Both the position numbers and the translations under genes were made by a program. Shown one piece after another: positions 59,957 to 64,000 of a stretch of DNA of 64,000 nucleotides. The stretch is from SXOA01 sp046593355 (GTDB taxonomy: Bacteria > Planctomycetota > Planctomycetia > Pirellulales > Pirellulaceae). The DNA lies in the NCBI GenBank assembly GCA_046593355.1, contig JBKJNY010000062.1:1-64000 (forward strand). Reading direction: 5' to 3'. Every line of letters starts with the position of its first letter. Within the stretch, counting starts at the first letter, position 1. The notes below the pieces were generated by a model that worked only from the letters and a program-made list of their open reading frames with translations, ran no database searches and was not told where the DNA came from.

Positions 59957-60050
59957 ATACCAGCGGTAGATACCAGCCTGAAGCGCAAGCGAAGGACAGC
60001 GTCTTTTCCTGTGGCGACGGTTTCCTTCGCTTGCGCTTCAGGCTGGTGTC
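59953..60050. repeat. Inverted element with ACCAGCCTGAAGCG arms and a GGTAGATACCAGC direct repeat
   Basis: GGTAGATACCAGC occurs twice in tandem near 59952-59977, and the pheT TAG is inside the first GTAG. The second leads the arm ACCAGCCTGAAGCGCAAGCG at about 59972, which is matched by its complement at about 60024-60048. The right end has lost the CTAC. It lies between the convergent pheT and PQQ-type genes. Confidence 0.75.
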
Positions 60051-60075
60051 GAAGACCACGGCTCCGACCCGTGAG

Positions 60076-61362
60076 CTATTTCTTCCCGCCGATCGAATAC
60101 AGGTGCGACAAGGTCCGCACGTACATCTTGCCTCCGGCGATGGCGGGGACGGTGCGGCTGTCTTCCTTGAGGTCGTACATGCCGAGGCGTTGGAATTTTT
60201 CGCTGGCGGAGAGGCAATAGACCTTGCCGTCGTCTTCCACGCAAAACAGCTTGTCGCCAACTCGGACCGGCGAGCCGTAGCATTTGCTGCCGACCCGTTC
60301 GCTCCAGAGTTCGTCGCCGGTGTCGGCCTTCACACAGGTTACGAAACCCGAATCCGACCAGAGGAAGAGGATGTTTCCCTTAGCGACCGGCGTGGGAATA
60401 TAGGGGGCCTTCACCTTGGCAATCTCGTAGACGATTTCCGGTTTTGGTCCGGGTCTGAGGGCAACGACCGCGTTGCCGCCGCCGCCGCCTTGGCCGGTGG
60501 TGCCGATCACCAAACCGCCGGCCAGGATCGGCGAGCTGACGGTGCGGAGCTTGAAGACCTGCTCGGACCAGTTTTCCTTGCCGGTCTTGGGGTCGAGGCT
60601 GAAAATGCCTTCCGCCGTGCTGCAGCAAATCAGCTCAGACTTGCCGTCCGCGTTTTTGTAAATGCAGGGAACGGAGAAAGAAGCCGTGTCGATTTTTCGG
60701 GGGGTCTTCCAGCGGATTTGGCCGTTCTCTTTGTCCACGGCGACGACGTAGCTGTCCTTGGGCCGCGGCGAATCGGCATTTTTTCCAGCGGGTTCCTGCG
60801 AGCCGGTGATGACCACCAGGTCGTCGATCAGCATGGGGGACGTGCCGAAGCCATGCATGCTCATCCAGGGTCCGAAGTCCTGCGTCCAGAGGTCGTTGCC
60901 CGAATGGTCCATCGCCATCAGTAGCGTGTGCTCGGGGTCGGACCAGGCGAAGTAAATCCGCTTCTCATCCACCGCCGGCGTGCAGGAGGCATAGCTGCTG
61001 AGGTTGTGCAGTTTATGGGGGACGCCTTGGAATTCCCGCTTCCAGATGATCTGGCCGTCGTTGGCATTGACGCAGAGCACGTACCGCATGGCGGGACGAG
61101 CCCCTTTGTCCGGCTCCGCGCTGAGCAGAAAAATTTTGTCCCCCCAAACGACCGGCGAGGAATGGCCGATGCCCGGCAGGCTGGTCTTCCAGTTGATGTC
61201 CTTCTCGGTCCACTGGGCCGGAATCGTCGTCGCCTCGCTCTCTCCGCTGCCGTTGGGGCCGCGGAAACGGGTCCATTCCTGGGCGGAGGCGGCGTGGCAA
61301 GAGACAATCAGCAAACCGGCGAGTGAGAGAGACGGGAGCAGACGCATGACGGTCTTCCTCAT
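60076..61362 (-). CDS. Exported PQQ-like beta-propeller protein
   Basis: A 428-residue protein with a signal peptide (MRLLPSLSLAGLLIVSCHAA) and the start AQEWTRFRGPNGSGESEATT, as in the related protein at 33597-34928. Blades with tryptophan-docking strands follow: ANDGQIIWKREFQG, KENGQIRWKTPRKI, PKTGKENWSEQVFK, ADTGDELWSERVG. No catalytic or haem motif is seen. It is probably periplasmic; function is unknown. It converges with pheT. Confidence 0.9.
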   Translation of the reverse strand: MRKTVMRLLPSLSLAGLLIVSCHAASAQEWTRFRGPNGSGESEATTIPAQWTEKDINWKTSLPGIGHSSPVVWGDKIFLLSAEPDKGARPAMRYVLCVNANDGQIIWKREFQGVPHKLHNLSSYASCTPAVDEKRIYFAWSDPEHTLLMAMDHSGNDLWTQDFGPWMSMHGFGTSPMLIDDLVVITGSQEPAGKNADSPRPKDSYVVAVDKENGQIRWKTPRKIDTASFSVPCIYKNADGKSELICCSTAEGIFSLDPKTGKENWSEQVFKLRTVSSPILAGGLVIGTTGQGGGGGNAVVALRPGPKPEIVYEIAKVKAPYIPTPVAKGNILFLWSDSGFVTCVKADTGDELWSERVGSKCYGSPVRVGDKLFCVEDDGKVYCLSASEKFQRLGMYDLKEDSRTVPAIAGGKMYVRTLSHLYSIGGKK

Positions 61363-61442
61363 GGGCGGGGGAGGAGTGGCGGGCAGGTGAATTCAATGTT
61401 CCGATATTAGCCGACGGGGGGCGGAATCGCAATCTTGCGGCA

Positions 61443-61880
61443 TCACTCGCTGTAGATAGGGGTCAATCCGAATAGACCCAGGTAGTGCCGTTCCGCCCCT
61501 CGCATTTTCTGCTTGCGGGCCGGTTCCAGGTCGTCGTGCCCCACCAGGTGCAGTGAGCCGTGGATGACGTAGAGCAGGATTTCGTCTTCCGCGGTCCAAT
61601 TATAAATCTCCGCTTCTATCAAAGCGTAGTCGCTGCTGGCGATGATTTCGCCGTCCAGCCGGCCCTCCTCTTCGTCGAGCACGAAGCTGAGGACGTCGGT
61701 GGGATAGTCGTGGTTCAGGTACTTGCGGTTGAGGGCGAGCATCTCGGCACCGCCGACTATCGCGATGCTGATTTCGCCGTTTTCATAACCAGCGTCTTTA
61801 AGGACCGCGCGGACCGCTTTTTTCAGCCGGCCTTCATCCAGCGGAAAATCATGCTCGTTGGAGATGTCAATGCGAAGCAT
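61443..61880 (-). CDS. ybeY: Endoribonuclease YbeY (rRNA maturation/ribosome quality control)
   Basis: A 145-residue zinc-dependent endoribonuclease that trims the 16S rRNA 3' end. It shows the conserved MLALNRKYLNHDYPTDVLSF stretch and the metal site VIHGSLHLVGHDD with three His. Length is normal. It follows the DUF1501 gene by one base and is the last gene of the Uma2-DUF1501-ybeY run, so it may be co-transcribed from upstream. Confidence 0.96.
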   Translation of the reverse strand: MLRIDISNEHDFPLDEGRLKKAVRAVLKDAGYENGEISIAIVGGAEMLALNRKYLNHDYPTDVLSFVLDEEEGRLDGEIIASSDYALIEAEIYNWTAEDEILLYVIHGSLHLVGHDDLEPARKQKMRGAERHYLGLFGLTPIYSE

Positions 61881-61881
61881 G

Positions 61882-63318
<1,437 letters not shown>

Positions 63319-63321
63319 TCG

Positions 63322-63993
63322 TTATCGCCACAGGAGCTGATAGTCGTAACGGCCATACTCGTCCGGCATTCGCTGCAAGAAAAACGACCGCTGAAAGCTC
63401 GGAGAAAATCGATAGCCATCAGCGTCCGCTGGCACTGGCACATACGCCTTTTCGCCCCGCACCAACAACCGAAAGTCAACACCGTCGTCCTGCGGCGCAA
63501 TCAACCAGTACTCAGAAATTCCCCCTTCGTAGTACGCGAGTGGAAGCAGTACCGTGTCCTTGCGAACGGAGTGTTTGCTGACGACTTCTAGAACTAGGTC
63601 GGGAGTTCCTTCCATTTCCAGCACACGGCCACTATCATCGTCCGATTCTACATAGCGGACCTTTCCCGCTCGAATGGTTTCGTGCCTGGCGAACACCAGA
63701 TCGGGCTCGCTGATGATGACCCCCTCCTCGTTTACTAGTCGAACCCCGTCGGTTAGCACCTTCCCCAGTTTTTCGACGCGAATCAGAATCATCAAATCGA
63801 CGAGAATGGCCGCCTTGATGGGATTGTGGTCCCGGAGCTCGTCCGCGTTCATGTCCACCTCGATTTCGCCGCGAATGTAGCAGACTCGTCCGTGCTTGGG
63901 ATAGTCCGGCGAGTTTGCCCAGCGCCGAAAGCCAGCGAAAGAAAAAGCGCTTGCCGGAATGTGAATCGGCGGTGATTCATGAACGATTGACAT
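63322..63993 (-). CDS. Uma2 family endonuclease-like protein (DUF820)
   Basis: A 223-residue member of the Uma2 family with a PD-(D/E)XK-like fold. Features: RVCYIRGEIEVDMNADELRD at the start, VIISEPDLVFARHET with the acidic residue, the catalytic-type TPDLVLEVVSKHSVRKDTVL with Asp and Glu, and YYEGGISEYWLIAPQD. Such genes are multicopy in planctomycetes and cyanobacteria and have no proven role. It is complete, starts seven bases before the window end, and heads a run with DUF1501 and ybeY. Confidence 0.9.
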   Translation of the reverse strand: MSIVHESPPIHIPASAFSFAGFRRWANSPDYPKHGRVCYIRGEIEVDMNADELRDHNPIKAAILVDLMILIRVEKLGKVLTDGVRLVNEEGVIISEPDLVFARHETIRAGKVRYVESDDDSGRVLEMEGTPDLVLEVVSKHSVRKDTVLLPLAYYEGGISEYWLIAPQDDGVDFRLLVRGEKAYVPVPADADGYRFSPSFQRSFFLQRMPDEYGRYDYQLLWR

Positions 63994-64000
63994 ACCACCC

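Overview
The window looks like chromosomal DNA of a GC-rich planctomycete, probably close to Gemmataceae or Pirellulales. This is an inference from content: three DUF1501 proteins, a formylglycine sulfatase, three proteins with PQQ-type beta-propellers, an ECF sigma factor translationally coupled to a giant membrane anti-sigma-like protein, a Uma2 nuclease, a TolC-like lipoprotein of over 1000 residues, and many short secreted proteins of unknown function. Genes are loosely packed, mostly monocistronic or in pairs, on both strands. Many lack an obvious Shine-Dalgarno sequence. No rRNA, tRNA, CRISPR array, prophage or complete insertion sequence was seen.

Layout. 0-9 kb: a large secreted SdrD/beta-propeller protein with a nonsense codon near its start, then the anti-sigma/sigma pair. 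9.2-10.5 kb: purA. 10.6-15.9 kb: an accessory stretch with VapBC, an aspartic-protease-like pair, HicBA, an HNH protein, a DUF4126 protein and orphans. 15.9-19.3 kb: inositol-phosphate synthase, an aspartate-type aminotransferase and a small lipase-like hydrolase. 19.8-22.2 kb: a TPR-glycosyltransferase-FkbM fusion preceded by a tiny overlapping leader ORF. 22.3-24 kb: efp and epmB, divergent. 24-28.5 kb: a likely sugar-acid catabolic cluster (DHDPS-family dehydratase, enolase-superfamily enzyme, amidohydrolase, MFS transporter). 28.5-36.5 kb: small secreted proteins, a transglutaminase-elicitor-like protein, a sulfatase, a PQQ protein and an LRR lipoprotein. 36.5-45.9 kb: an M23/PKD gene remnant, a degenerate sigma-54 activator, two DUF1501 proteins, an HNH orphan and an SGNH hydrolase. 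45.9-54.3 kb: a MarR/TolC-like operon, a coiled-coil membrane protein, a Tat-type amidohydrolase and ilvB. 54.5-60 kb: crcB, an EEP-family nuclease, pheS and pheT. 60-64 kb: a PQQ protein and a Uma2-DUF1501-ybeY operon.

The most unusual signal is not a gene. It is a dense set of interspersed palindromic elements, at least fifteen copies of several families. Many are built as GTAG + hairpin / hairpin + CTAC, the architecture of REP/BIME elements moved by REP-associated Y1 transposases. Several end exactly on the TAG stop codons of neighbouring genes, and two copies show a compensatory base-pair change. A second class has GGGGTCGGGAG arms; one copy sits at the broken 5' end of the M23/PKD remnant.
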